Below are positions 1 through 8,617 of a stretch of DNA of 42,412 nt, one piece after another (the first letter of the stretch is position 1; every line of letters begins with the position of its first letter). The translations under genes were made by a program, and so were the position numbers. Location: contig JAESPV010000083.1 of NCBI GenBank assembly GCA_016765495.1, positions 1 to 42,412 on the forward strand. Direction: 5' to 3'. Below the pieces are notes generated by a model. It was not told the origin of the DNA. It did no database searches and worked only from the letters and a program-made list of their open reading frames with translations. Source of the stretch: Desulfocapsa sp. (GTDB lineage Bacteria > Desulfobacterota > Desulfobulbia > Desulfobulbales > Desulfocapsaceae).

Positions 1-66
1 AGTTAAGCTCTTTAGCGCCGATGGTACTGCATGGGCAACTATGTGGGAGAGTAGGTCACCGCCGAT
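1..66 (+). rRNA. rrf: 5S ribosomal RNA, 3' part
   Basis: The opening bases match the conserved 3' half of bacterial 5S rRNA (GCGCCGATGGTACTGC, then GGGAGAGTAGGTCACCGCC). The 5' half lies before the window, so an rRNA operon ends here on the plus strand. The exact 3' end was placed by eye at about base 66. Confidence 0.93.
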
Positions 67-90
67 TTCTTTTTCTCTTTCTATAGAGAC

Positions 91-129
91 AAAAAGCCTC
101 AATCAGATTATTCTGATTGAGGCTTTTTT
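91..129 (+). terminator. rRNA operon terminator
   Basis: A perfect hairpin of about 17 bp (AAAAAGCCTCAATCAGA pairing with TCTGATTGAGGCTTTTT around a 4-base loop) ends in a T run about 25 bases after the 5S end. It is a classic Rho-independent terminator and may work in both directions. Confidence 0.92.
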
Positions 130-291
130 GTGTCCTATTATTCCCTACTCTTCCCTACTATTTACTCCCATCAGCTATAGTTCCTCTCGTCGATGAGAGG
201 GATTCAGATAGTTTCTGACCGCTAACTCCACATGGATGGACTTTCCTAAAACCCGATTGTTGCGTCGAGATTCTCCTATATATCTTTTCTG

Positions 292-666
292 TTATTTCAA
301 TAACGTCTTCAAAACTTCACACTTCCGACATATGACCATTTTATCCCGAACATCAATATTTTTCGTGCAACCACACTTAGTACCACAAACAAACCAACAC
401 ATATCACCACATTGAAACTCCCAGGCGGGACAGTCGTATTTCAATTCACAAGACTTCCTTTCCCAGCACGGCTGAGTGTTTTTGCCTTTCTTATTATTTT
501 TCTTATAGATCAGAAACCAGAGTTGCCTCTCAATATGCAGTGGAATTTTTCTCCAGCCCTGCTCGTAGCTATGAATTGCTTTTAATGAAACACCAAGCAA
601 TTCTGCAAACTGCTTCTGGGTTCTATTTAATTTTTTACGTATTGCTACAAAAGTTTCTTTTTCCAC
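292..666 (-). CDS. XRE-type helix-turn-helix protein with Cys-rich tail
   Basis: A 124-aa protein with a GTG start preceded by AGGGAC. Residues about 5-50 read as an XRE-like helix-turn-helix (RTQKQFAELLGVSLKAIHSY), with Q and E at the usual recognition-helix edges. The C-terminal half holds about a dozen cysteines (CWERKSC, CPAWEFQCGDMCWF, CGTKCGC, CRKC), which suggests metal or Fe-S binding. No partner gene is adjacent; it lies alone, convergent to the rRNA operon. Fusion of a DNA-binding domain with a Cys-rich sensor-like domain suggests a metal- or redox-responsive regulator. That role is inferred; the target is unknown. Confidence 0.8.
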   Translation of the reverse strand: MEKETFVAIRKKLNRTQKQFAELLGVSLKAIHSYEQGWRKIPLHIERQLWFLIYKKNNKKGKNTQPCWERKSCELKYDCPAWEFQCGDMCWFVCGTKCGCTKNIDVRDKMVICRKCEVLKTLLK

Positions 667-1016
667 AAGAGTCCCTGCTATTTTAGTCGATATAACTTGT
701 ATCCAATTGTTACATCAGATTGTGATATAATACATTGAGGTAGTCAACATAACAGATACGCCCTTTTTTTTCTGTTATAATTCCTGTAAATTTCCTCATA
801 ATATCAAAGCATACGTTCTTTTAACCCATTATTTCACAGCCAAGAAACATTACTTCCAGGCAAATATTATGTAACACTCACACAAAAAACAGAGTACATC
901 GTACATCACCATAAGTTTTTACTCTTAATGGCATGGACTCCTGATATTTTAGAAGTTCTGCCCAATCTGATTCTTTCTCGTAAAAAGGAAAAGAGTCTGG
1001 TATACATTTCTTTCAG
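667..1016. other. intergenic region before rsmI
   Basis: About 350 AT-rich bases between the HTH gene and rsmI. I see two TATAAT hexamers (726-731 and 776-781) but no -35 box at good spacing, and a loose inverted repeat around 700-735. An open frame at 928-1131 overlaps the rsmI start in another frame and has no protein-like features. No gene is supported. Confidence 0.4.
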
Positions 1017-1877
1017 ATGGAAAAGGATACAGAAAAACCAACAGGCATTCTTTATATTGCTGCGACTCCCATTGGGAATCTTGATGATATCACCCTGCGC
1101 TGCCTTCGCGTGTTGGGTGAGGTCGATTTAATTGCTGCAGAAGATACCCGGCATACCAGAAAACTCCTGACCCATTTTAATATCTCCACATCACTGATCA
1201 GCTATTATCGTGAAAAAGAGGTTGAACGGTCCGCTCAACTGGTAAAACGTCTCCTTGGTGGTGAGTCAATCGCTCTGGTATCAGATGCCGGCACTCCTGG
1301 AATATCTGATCCTGGAGCAGTGCTTGTTGCCCGAGCACGTATTGCAGGTGTTGAAATTGTTCCTCTACCTGGTGCTTCTGCGATTACTACTGCTCTTTCT
1401 GCTGCAGGATTAACAAACCCACACTTTCTTTTCTTAGGGTTTGCTCCTTCCAAGAAATCCCAACGACGATCACTTCTCACATCTCTGACAGACGCTCCCT
1501 GGCCCCTTGTTTTTTACGAATCCCCGCGCCGCATTCAGGGACTGCTAACTGACATCCTAAACATTATGGGTAACCGTGACGCTTTTTGGGGAAGAGAACT
1601 GACGAAAGCCTATGAAGAACTTAAAAGTGATACGATACAAAATCTTCTTGATTTTGCAGCGTTAAAGAAAACTCGTGGCGAATTTGTTCTTATCGTTGAG
1701 CCTGGTGTTGCCACATGTGCCGAGGGAGAAAACCTCCAGGAACTCCTCATCTGGTATCGCGATAACACCAGTATGACCCTCAAGGATGTCTCCCGTAAAA
1801 TAGCTGGTGATCTTGGGCTGTCCCGCTCAAATGTTTACCGTGAAGCCCTTGATATTTACAAAAACAAAGTAAAATGA
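1017..1877 (+). CDS. rsmI: 16S rRNA (cytidine(1402)-2'-O)-methyltransferase RsmI
   Basis: A 286-aa SAM-dependent methyltransferase of the tetrapyrrole-methylase fold. In the family it methylates the ribose of C1402 in 16S rRNA, near the decoding centre. Diagnostic motifs are the N-terminal TPIGNLDDITLR, the EDTRHTRKLL box, SDAGTPGISDPG for the SAM site, the PLPGASA loop and the FYESPRR motif. Length is normal for the family (about 286 aa). No strong Shine-Dalgarno sequence precedes the ATG. The gene stands alone, 67 bases ahead of an unrelated gene. Confidence 0.96.
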   Translation: MEKDTEKPTGILYIAATPIGNLDDITLRCLRVLGEVDLIAAEDTRHTRKLLTHFNISTSLISYYREKEVERSAQLVKRLLGGESIALVSDAGTPGISDPGAVLVARARIAGVEIVPLPGASAITTALSAAGLTNPHFLFLGFAPSKKSQRRSLLTSLTDAPWPLVFYESPRRIQGLLTDILNIMGNRDAFWGRELTKAYEELKSDTIQNLLDFAALKKTRGEFVLIVEPGVATCAEGENLQELLIWYRDNTSMTLKDVSRKIAGDLGLSRSNVYREALDIYKNKVK

Positions 1878-1944
1878 TCTGCTAGGTTTTCCTGTACTCT
1901 TCCCAACTACAAAACAGTTTTCACCTTCTACTATAAAGACAATC

Positions 1945-3573
1945 ATGACTATCAGAAGTTGTATCAGCCCCAAAAAACGATTCTTTTATGGAATCCATAA
2001 GCCAAACTACACTGTGCAAAATTTACGGTATCACGACAAAATAGAATTGTTGGGCTCCCTTGATTCTGGGACTTCTTATACTAACAATGCCAATTTTCCC
2101 AAAACGAATGTTCAAGTAGACGAGGCAGACTGGATTTTTGAAATTCCGAATCCTTTCTCATTTCGTGGCTCCACCTTTATAGATAAGGAGTGGGCTGATA
2201 ATAGTGCCAACAACCCTGATCGTATCCATCTGCCAGCAAAGCCTTTGCTGTCTTTTTCTGATTTTTTGGATAATGAACAGATTTCACCTGATCTTCTTAC
2301 AAGACTTCCCCCTCCCCTGCTTCTCACACTCGCCACCACATCAACCGATCCTGTTGACCTGTGCAGATTGGCCGAGATATGCTGCCATATTCAAAAAGAT
2401 TCTGACGGAACTCCCACGGGACTTGAATATAAAAAGAACACTCATGGACAAATACGTGCTGTAATAACTGATCATGCCTTATTTGAAGCTGTTGCCAACA
2501 ATCCAGCACTTCCGGACAGCTATAAACTTGTCATGGTTTTACGTCCAGGTGCACAGGGTGGAAGTGAAATCGTAGGTGAATTTGAGGAGAGCAATAACAC
2601 TCATGTCTTTGAATACCTTAGACGCAATTCTTACATTGCTGGAGGACATTACGCTGCAAATATGGCTGATGATTCCATTCGTTACTCCATAGACCATTTA
2701 TCAGAAACTGATATGACAGGACTGCGTCATCTCTATTATCAACGCAGCTTTATTCGATTAGCCATTCAGCTTGGAATTGAAATTGACTCTGAACAGAAGA
2801 TCTATTCTGAAAACTCACTCGAAACACTACGAAATAAAATCATCAAAAAGATCGAAACAGGTAACACTCCACCTTTCACTGCCACATTGTGGGGCTGGAA
2901 TTTTGGGTTTGATTATGCACCGACCAATTATCGACTCCATGCTTCTCACCAACAGGTCCACCATCAATATGCCATGCTTCCTGAGAGTGTTGAATGCTTT
3001 TCCGGAGATCCACAAAATCTGGTTGGACATATGCCTTCGTTTGGCTGTGGGGATATGGTGTCTGAAGTAATGCGTGGTTATCAGATTGAACATAAGAGTT
3101 CATTCTTTTCAGACTATCTTGCCTGTATCAGAAACAATGAACGTATGGATGGAAGAGATGATCTAGAGGCAAGCCTGATAATCTGGGAAGACAAGCATGC
3201 CATACTCTTTGTTCCAAAAGCACAGACTTCACAATGGGAACTTCAACTCATGGCATTACAGAATCAAAACGGAAAGACGATAGGTAATATTCTGGAAGCG
3301 GATACTGCTTCCAGAACATCACTCAACAAAGGAATATTTCGTGCGCAAAAGGCTCTTGCCGGTCTTGCTGCCAAGATGGTCACCTCCATTGAGTACCCAA
3401 AACGGATTGGCAGTTCAGGGGAAGATGGACAACATCTCTTGTACAGTTTTCTGCCACGTCTTCCAGAATCTCCTGGAGCATTCAGCGAAGCGCAATTGCG
3501 ATACATCAATGGTCACTATCCTGAAGATTTTGCAGCTGTTTGCAGACGACAGCTTGAAAAGGCAAATCTGTAA
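1945..3573 (+). CDS. uncharacterised 542-aa protein, possible HIT-like nucleotide phosphoesterase
   Basis: I do not recognise this family with certainty. The protein is soluble, with no signal peptide or membrane segment. The most striking segment, around residues 325-345, has an aromatic and glycine stretch (WGWNFGFDYAP) followed by LHASHQQVHHQYAM. This His-rich, HxxHQQxHHQ-like block is reminiscent of the histidine triad in GalT or Ap4A phosphorylase enzymes, but the match is weak and by eye only. Further on lie EDKHAILFVPK and a conserved-looking C-terminal half with YPKRIG. It is followed by a palindromic repeat (3575-3625) and converges with fliW. A nucleotide-sugar or dinucleotide hydrolase is one possibility; no function is assigned. 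Confidence 0.75.
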   Translation: MTIRSCISPKKRFFYGIHKPNYTVQNLRYHDKIELLGSLDSGTSYTNNANFPKTNVQVDEADWIFEIPNPFSFRGSTFIDKEWADNSANNPDRIHLPAKPLLSFSDFLDNEQISPDLLTRLPPPLLLTLATTSTDPVDLCRLAEICCHIQKDSDGTPTGLEYKKNTHGQIRAVITDHALFEAVANNPALPDSYKLVMVLRPGAQGGSEIVGEFEESNNTHVFEYLRRNSYIAGGHYAANMADDSIRYSIDHLSETDMTGLRHLYYQRSFIRLAIQLGIEIDSEQKIYSENSLETLRNKIIKKIETGNTPPFTATLWGWNFGFDYAPTNYRLHASHQQVHHQYAMLPESVECFSGDPQNLVGHMPSFGCGDMVSEVMRGYQIEHKSSFFSDYLACIRNNERMDGRDDLEASLIIWEDKHAILFVPKAQTSQWELQLMALQNQNGKTIGNILEADTASRTSLNKGIFRAQKALAGLAAKMVTSIEYPKRIGSSGEDGQHLLYSFLPRLPESPGAFSEAQLRYINGHYPEDFAAVCRRQLEKANL

Positions 3574-3574
3574 T

Positions 3575-3625
3575 AAGAAACGTACACGGAATAACGTGAA
3601 CAACTTATTTCGTTCCCGTTCCTAA
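3575..3625 (+). repeat. palindromic interspersed repeat, short copy A
   Basis: A 50-base imperfect hairpin whose ends read AAGAAACGTACAC and CGTTCCCGTTCCT, the second being close to the reverse complement of the first. It recurs at 14453-14503 (inverted), 10558-10607, 19105-19268 and 31493-31673. Here it fills the gap between two convergent stop codons and could also act as a bidirectional terminator. Confidence 0.75.
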
Positions 3626-4045
3626 TCAATGTTCCGTTTCGCTTTTCTGTCTTTTCAATACTTTTTGCAAACCAAGCTGTTCCTGTACATTAATAATCAG
3701 AGGACCGCCAATATTTGCACTGAGTTGCACGGTTCTCTGGTGATTTTCTTTTTTTAGCATGAGAAACACACCAATATCCAATGGATTGTCAGCTTTAATT
3801 GTCTCCTGTTCAGCGTCATCCAGAAAAATATCATAGTTTAAATCATATGCTGTTGGATCAACAAGTGTGAATGTAACAACAGGTGCCTCACAGGATTCCA
3901 GCCAATATGCTGAAACTTTACCATCATCCTTGTGAAAAATTTTAAAAGTAGTGTATCCTTCAAATCCGGGAATGCCTTTGGGAAATGTAAATATCTTTTC
4001 TGATTCAATTGATGGTTGTTTCGTCACTCTGCTTTGCATACTCAT
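3626..4045 (-). CDS. fliW: flagellar assembly factor FliW
   Basis: A 139-aa protein matching FliW: the FPKGIPGFEGYTTFKI opening, then YWLES, a variable middle, and the conserved tail GPLIINVQEQLGLQ. In the family FliW binds flagellin and antagonises the translational repressor CsrA, coupling flagellin synthesis to export. A good GGGAG site lies 6 bases before the ATG. csrA, which is usually adjacent, is absent here, so fliW is orphaned from its usual partner. It is divergent from trpB and shares an upstream region containing a LexA-like palindrome. Confidence 0.93.
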   Translation of the reverse strand: MSMQSRVTKQPSIESEKIFTFPKGIPGFEGYTTFKIFHKDDGKVSAYWLESCEAPVVTFTLVDPTAYDLNYDIFLDDAEQETIKADNPLDIGVFLMLKKENHQRTVQLSANIGGPLIINVQEQLGLQKVLKRQKSETEH

Positions 4046-4085
4046 AATCGCTCCCTGATTGTAATTATTTATAAAAATTATTGGA

Positions 4086-4105
4086 TACTGTACATATCGA
4101 CAGTA
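4086..4105. promoter_or_regulatory. LexA-like palindromic operator
   Basis: The sequence TACTGTACATATCGACAGTA is a CTGT-N8-ACAG palindrome differing at 3 of 20 positions from the textbook gamma-proteobacterial SOS box. It lies in the fliW/trpB divergent spacer and sits inside a weak candidate promoter for trpB (TTGGAT, 17 bases, TATGCA). It is followed by seven T residues, so it could instead be a small attenuator hairpin. LexA control is inferred; this lineage may use a different SOS box. Confidence 0.4.
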
Positions 4106-4159
4106 TGCATTTTTTTGTTAGACTTTTATTTTTGTTTCTTTTCATATTGGAGTTATCGC

Positions 4160-5392
4160 ATGGATGAAAATGGATTTTTTGGAAACTGGGGTGGAGCCTA
4201 TATCCCCGAAGTACTACATCAAACTTTTGAGGAACTAAAGGAAGAATACACACGCTGTCGTAACGATCCTGCGTTCTGGCAGGAGTATTTAACACTCATG
4301 TCAACATACTCTTGTCGCCCGACCCCACTCACCTATGCAGAAAATCTCACTCGTCACTTTGGCGGGGCAAAAATCTATATTAAACGTGAAGATCTCAATC
4401 ATACCGGTGCGCACAAGGCCAACAATGTCATGGGCCAGGGCTTGCTGGTTAAACGAATGGGGAAAAAACGGGTAATAGCTGAAACAGGTGCTGGACAGCA
4501 TGGCATGGCCACAGCCACCATGGCCGCAAAATTTGGACTCGATTGCACCATATATATGGGTGAGGAAGATGTGCTCCGGCAACGCCCAAATGTATTCTGG
4601 ATGGAGAAAATGGGTGCCACCGTGGTAACGGTTAAAGATGGCTCCCGTACCCTGAAAGATGCCATTAATGAGGCTTTCCGTGACTGGGTAACAAATGTGG
4701 AGAACACCCATTACGTATTTGGAACAGCCTGCGGTCCTGCCCCTTTCCCCGAAATGGTGTCCTGGTTTCAATCAATTATTGGCATTGAGGCTGCTGACCA
4801 AATCATTCAATATCATGGTAAGATGCCAGCCCGTGTGTATGCCTGTGTTGGTGGTGGATCTAATGCCATGGGAATATTTAAACGATTCCTTGACGAATCC
4901 GATGTGGAACTTATCGGAGTTGAAGCTGGAGGACATGGTGCAGACTCCCACGCCCATGCCATTCGTCTTTCAAGCCCTGATGCAACACCTGGTGTTGCCC
5001 AAGGGTATAAAACCATGTTTTTGCAGGATGAGGATGGCCAGATGAAACATACTCATTCTGTTGCTGCCGGTCTTGATTACGTTGGAGTTTCTCCAATTTT
5101 GAGTGATCTGTGGGATAAAAAGTTGGTGCGCTTTGAATCGGCTACTGATACAGAAGTCATGCAGGCACTCGATCTCACCATGAAACAGGAAGGTATTATT
5201 CCGGCACTTGAATCATCCCACGCTTTTGCCGGAGCATTTAAAGAAGTTGGCAAACTTGCCAAGGATGATGCCATCATCATCAACCAGTCCGGCCGCGGTG
5301 ACAAAGATATTTTCACCATTGCACACGCATTTGACGATCCTTCATGGAAAAAATTTATTATTGATCGAGGCAACGAATATAGCAACAGCTAA
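4160..5392 (+). CDS. trpB: tryptophan synthase beta subunit
   Basis: A 410-aa PLP enzyme that joins indole (channelled from TrpA) to L-serine to make tryptophan. The PLP lysine is K86 in GAHKANN. The catalytic glutamate is E108 in ETGAGQHG, with the phosphate loop GGGSNAMG near residue 232 and a SGRGDKD motif near the C-terminus. I chose the ATG at 4160, with GGAG 7 bases upstream and homology from MDENGFFGNWGG onward. The reading frame stays open 48 codons further up, but that part is hydrophobic and runs through the fliW promoter. The usual PHPYP segment is PAPFP here, so it is somewhat divergent. trpA follows after 63 bases; the other trp genes are not nearby. Confidence 0.96.
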   Translation: MDENGFFGNWGGAYIPEVLHQTFEELKEEYTRCRNDPAFWQEYLTLMSTYSCRPTPLTYAENLTRHFGGAKIYIKREDLNHTGAHKANNVMGQGLLVKRMGKKRVIAETGAGQHGMATATMAAKFGLDCTIYMGEEDVLRQRPNVFWMEKMGATVVTVKDGSRTLKDAINEAFRDWVTNVENTHYVFGTACGPAPFPEMVSWFQSIIGIEAADQIIQYHGKMPARVYACVGGGSNAMGIFKRFLDESDVELIGVEAGGHGADSHAHAIRLSSPDATPGVAQGYKTMFLQDEDGQMKHTHSVAAGLDYVGVSPILSDLWDKKLVRFESATDTEVMQALDLTMKQEGIIPALESSHAFAGAFKEVGKLAKDDAIIINQSGRGDKDIFTIAHAFDDPSWKKFIIDRGNEYSNS

Positions 5393-5455
5393 GTTAGAGA
5401 AAAGGCTGGAGGTGAAAGTCTATTTACCGGAAACTTCTGAAACCAGGATTGAAAT

Positions 5456-6220
5456 ATGCAGTTAGAACAACAGCTACGAGACAAATTGAAAGACAAAGAT
5501 ATTCTTCTTATGACCCACATTGTTTTGGGTTACCCTTCACTTGATGTAAACCGTGAAGTCATCAGACAGATGGTCGAAAACGGAGTAGATTGTATTGAAA
5601 TGCAAATCCCTTTTTCTGAACCCATGGCCGATGGCCCAGTCATCTTAAAAGCCAATCAGGATTCACTCGCAACAGGGACGAAAGTTGCGGATTGTTTCAC
5701 CTTTGCCGCTGAAATTGCCGAACAGTACGACATTCCTTTTCTCTTTATGACCTATTACAACATCATCTTTAAGTACGGTGAAGAAGCCTTTTTCAAACGA
5801 GCGAAAGAAAGCGGCATAAAAGGTTTAATCATCCCCGACCTTCCACCTGAAATGGGTAAATCGTTTCTGACACTTGCCGACAAATATCAGATTGCTCCAA
5901 TTCTTATCTACACGCCAACCTCCACAGACGGACGTATGAAAAAACTCGCAACATATGGAGATGGTTTTATTTATTGTGTCGCACGACGAGGAGTCACAGG
6001 AAAAAAATCAGAATTTGATCAGGACTTTGATGGATACCTAGCCAGATGTAGAGCGGCCACGAAGCTCCCACTGGCTGTTGGCTTTGGAATTCGGAGCAAA
6101 GAAGACATAGAAGCACTTAAAGGAAAGGCTGATATGGCAGTTATCGGATCACGGACAATACAGTTGGTGGAAAGTGAAGGTGCTGCAGCAGTAGGACCAT
6201 TTATTGCGAGTTTGCGATAG
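5456..6220 (+). CDS. trpA: tryptophan synthase alpha subunit
   Basis: A 254-aa TIM-barrel lyase that cleaves indole-3-glycerol phosphate to indole for TrpB. Catalytic E48 and D59 are present in CIEMQIPFSEPMADGP, where most TrpAs have ELG and FSDP, so the active-site strand is unusual. The loop MTYYNIIFKYG lacks the proline of the common YYNP. PDLPPEM and GFIYCVARRGVTG fit the phosphate-binding and flexible loop regions. AGGATT lies just before the ATG. It forms a two-gene unit with trpB, and its stop faces the sigma-54 regulator. Confidence 0.94.
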   Translation: MQLEQQLRDKLKDKDILLMTHIVLGYPSLDVNREVIRQMVENGVDCIEMQIPFSEPMADGPVILKANQDSLATGTKVADCFTFAAEIAEQYDIPFLFMTYYNIIFKYGEEAFFKRAKESGIKGLIIPDLPPEMGKSFLTLADKYQIAPILIYTPTSTDGRMKKLATYGDGFIYCVARRGVTGKKSEFDQDFDGYLARCRAATKLPLAVGFGIRSKEDIEALKGKADMAVIGSRTIQLVESEGAAAVGPFIASLR

Positions 6221-6288
6221 ATGGCTGAACTACAAATCATTAGGTATCAGTGACTTATAACTTATCGATGATCGCTGAAAACGTTCCT

Positions 6289-7656
6289 CTAACGATGTTT
6301 TCGCCAGTTTGGATGGGTGATCCCAAACTTTTTCACCTTATAATTTAATGCTCTCGGACTTACACCCAATTTTTCTGCCGCATTCTTCTGCACCCAGAGA
6401 CACGCCTCGAGAGCATTTAAAATAAGTTCTTTCTCCTGGCCGACAAGTGATCCGTTCATTCCCGGGCTTTGCGCTCCGGGAGTAGACCTCACGCTCTTTT
6501 CAACAGGTAATGACAGGTTGTAAGTATCAATCAAATCATTATCTTCCAGAATCACAGCACGTTCAATGGTATTTGCAAGTTGTCGGATATTTCCTGGCCA
6601 GCTGTAGGTCTTAATCTGCTCCAGTGCCCTGTCCGTAAAACCATGGACATTGCTTCCCAGAGTTGTTGCATATTTATTCAGGAAAAATTGCGCCAGCGGC
6701 AACAAGCATTGGTGCCGCTCTCTTAAGGCCGGCAGGCGAATTGGTAAAACATTAATTCGATAATAGAGGTCTTCTCTGAACCTCCCCTTTTCGATCTCTT
6801 CGGGAAGATCCTTGTTGGTTGCAGCAATAACCCGGACATCGGAAAAGATGGTTTTATTACCACCAACCCGTTCAAAACATTTCTCTTCAAGTACCCGGAG
6901 AAGTTTTGTCTGAAGGCCAAGGCTGATTTCTCCAATTTCATCAAGAAACAGCGTTCCTCCAGCAGCCTGCTCAAAACGCCCAATCCGCAGTTTTTCTGCG
7001 CTGGTAAACGCTCCTTTTTCATGACCAAACAACTCTGATTCCAGAAGCTCCTCAGGGATATTGGCACAATTAATCTTGATAAATGGTTTCTGTTTTCGAG
7101 GACTGTTGTAATGAACGGTACCCGATAGAAAGCTCTTTCCAGTTCCTGTAGCTCCAGTAATTAAAATGGTGGAATCAGTTTTGGAAAATTTTTCCAAACT
7201 CTTTAAAACCTGTTTCATCCCGGGGCTGAAGGCTATCACATCATCAAAATGATACACAATATCCTGTTTATGACGCAGATATGCAATCTCATGACGTAAG
7301 GATTTATTTTCAAATGCTTTATTTGTGGCTACTTCAAAACGAGAAGCAGATACAGGATACATAAGGTAATCAAATGCGCCACTTTTCAGTGCATGCACAA
7401 CAAATTCCGGGTTCTCTTCCCCACTAATTACAATAACTGGAGTATGGGGAACACGCTGACAGACCTTTTCAAGCAGTATCATGTCTGAGTTTTCATTCCC
7501 TACAAAAAGAAACAGAAGATCGTACTCATTCCCTTTTAACACAGACATTAGGCTATCCTGCCCTGAACAGAAGCAGATGTTTGCCTTTCCATCCAGAGCC
7601 TTATTGAGAATATTATGACTTTCTTCTGGAATTGCATACGCTAAAATTGTATACAT
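6289..7656 (-). CDS. sigma-54-dependent transcriptional activator with degenerate receiver domain
   Basis: A 455-aa three-domain protein. Residues 1-120 fold like a response-regulator receiver but lack the key residues: the phospho-acceptor position falls in [10 protein letters not shown] with no Asp, and the usual K of LxKP is Y in YLMYPVS. Residues about 140-370 are the AAA+ domain, with Walker A GATGTGKS, the sigma-54 loop GAFTSA (usually GAFTGA), Walker [12 protein letters not shown] and the R-finger region. The tail is a Fis-type helix-turn-helix ([21 protein letters not shown]). A GGGA site precedes the ATG. It probably works without phosphorylation. No histidine kinase is adjacent and its targets are unknown. 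Confidence 0.92.
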   Translation of the reverse strand: MYTILAYAIPEESHNILNKALDGKANICFCSGQDSLMSVLKGNEYDLLFLFVGNENSDMILLEKVCQRVPHTPVIVISGEENPEFVVHALKSGAFDYLMYPVSASRFEVATNKAFENKSLRHEIAYLRHKQDIVYHFDDVIAFSPGMKQVLKSLEKFSKTDSTILITGATGTGKSFLSGTVHYNSPRKQKPFIKINCANIPEELLESELFGHEKGAFTSAEKLRIGRFEQAAGGTLFLDEIGEISLGLQTKLLRVLEEKCFERVGGNKTIFSDVRVIAATNKDLPEEIEKGRFREDLYYRINVLPIRLPALRERHQCLLPLAQFFLNKYATTLGSNVHGFTDRALEQIKTYSWPGNIRQLANTIERAVILEDNDLIDTYNLSLPVEKSVRSTPGAQSPGMNGSLVGQEKELILNALEACLWVQKNAAEKLGVSPRALNYKVKKFGITHPNWRKHR

Positions 7657-7803
7657 ATTGTTCCCTCACTATCAGCTGATGTGTAATTTCACATTCGTAA
7701 CCAGTATACAAAAATCATATGTGATATAGATTTCCATTGCAAATAAAACTTTTATGATTCCACCGACAAGCAATATCCTATACTCACCACCTCAAACGGA
7801 CAG

Positions 7804-8286
7804 ATGGATCGACACAAGACAGATACGATTTTCATGAAACAGGCACTTTTTCTGGCAGAATCTGCCGCACAAAAAGGTGAGGTCCCTGTGGGTGCCCTTA
7901 TTACACTGGGTAATATTATTGTAGGAAGAGGTGAAAACCGTCCTATCTCAAGCAATGATCCGAGCGCCCATGCAGAAATTATTGCCATACGTGAAGCCGC
8001 TGGGCACTGCAATAATTATAGAATCCCAGGTACAACGCTCTACGTAACTCTTGAACCATGCATCATGTGCATGGGAGCAATCATCCATTCACGTATCAAG
8101 CGGGTTGTCTTTGGCGCCTATGACCCTAAAACAGGTGCAGCCGGGTCCAGATATTCAATAGGAAGCGACAACCTGCTCAATCACCACGTGGATATTAGTG
8201 GTGGGATCTGCGAAGAAGAATGTGCACATCTTATCAAAACTTTCTTTAAAGAGAGACGTAAAAAGATTTCCACTGATGGCAAATAA
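7804..8286 (+). CDS. tadA: tRNA-specific adenosine deaminase TadA
   Basis: A 160-aa zinc deaminase converting A34 to inosine in tRNA-Arg(ACG). The catalytic and zinc-ligand motifs HAEIIAI and PCIMCMG are intact: His and Glu for proton shuttling, two Cys for zinc. The conserved C-terminal GAYDPKTGAAGS segment is present. Length is normal. A second in-frame ATG ten codons on (MKQALFLAES) is a possible alternative start. The gene precedes tRNA-Ser and the SRP RNA by a short gap. Confidence 0.95.
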   Translation: MDRHKTDTIFMKQALFLAESAAQKGEVPVGALITLGNIIVGRGENRPISSNDPSAHAEIIAIREAAGHCNNYRIPGTTLYVTLEPCIMCMGAIIHSRIKRVVFGAYDPKTGAAGSRYSIGSDNLLNHHVDISGGICEEECAHLIKTFFKERRKKISTDGK

Positions 8287-8376
8287 CTCTTTTTTTTTAC
8301 CGTGATCATCCTTTTTGATTGCGAAATTTTCCTTCTCAGTTTAGAAAGGCTCTCAACTGGTAAATTAATACCTGTT

Positions 8377-8462
8377 GGAGGGGTGGCCGAGTGGCTTAAG
8401 GCGCACGCTTGGAAAGCGTGTGTACGCAAGTACCGTGAGTTCGAATCTCACCCTCTCCGCCA
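8377..8462 (+). tRNA. tRNA-Ser (anticodon GGA)
   Basis: A complete class II tRNA with acceptor GGAGGGG pairing with CCTCTCC, discriminator G, encoded CCA, and a long variable arm. The anticodon loop is TTGGAAA between CACGC and GCGTG, giving GGA (codons UCC and UCU). The T-loop TTCGAAT is canonical. Confidence 0.97.
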
Positions 8463-8469
8463 ATTGCTT

Positions 8470-8516
8470 AAAGCCCCTTGCAATTTACATTCATTGTAAG
8501 GGCTTTATTTTTTTAG
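8470..8516 (+). terminator. terminator after tRNA-Ser
   Basis: A hairpin of AAAGCCCCTTGCAA with TTGTAAGGGCTTT around a 10-base loop, followed by ATTTTTTTT. It starts 8 bases after the tRNA CCA end. Confidence 0.88.
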
Positions 8517-8530
8517 TATTTGAAATAGTC

Positions 8531-8559
8531 TTGACGCCGTCTTTTGGGTTGTGTATAAA
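8531..8559 (+). promoter_or_regulatory. sigma-70 promoter for SRP RNA
   Basis: TTGACG, a 17-base spacer and TATAAA form a near-consensus housekeeping promoter. The expected start at about 8566 would give a primary transcript roughly 50 bases longer at its 5' end than the folded SRP RNA, so 5' trimming is implied. Confidence 0.75.
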
Positions 8560-8617
8560 GACTTTTCGTGGGAAATGTGACATTTCTGTTTCTTACAATC
8601 ACCAAAATTTCGTTTTT

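Noticed and set aside
928..1131. Plus-strand frame overlapping the start of rsmI
   Set aside because: It overlaps a clear RsmI N-terminus in another frame and lacks a ribosome site or any motif.
4016..4159. 48-codon upstream extension of trpB
   Set aside because: It crosses the fliW start and the divergent regulatory region; the family begins at the internal ATG with a good ribosome site.
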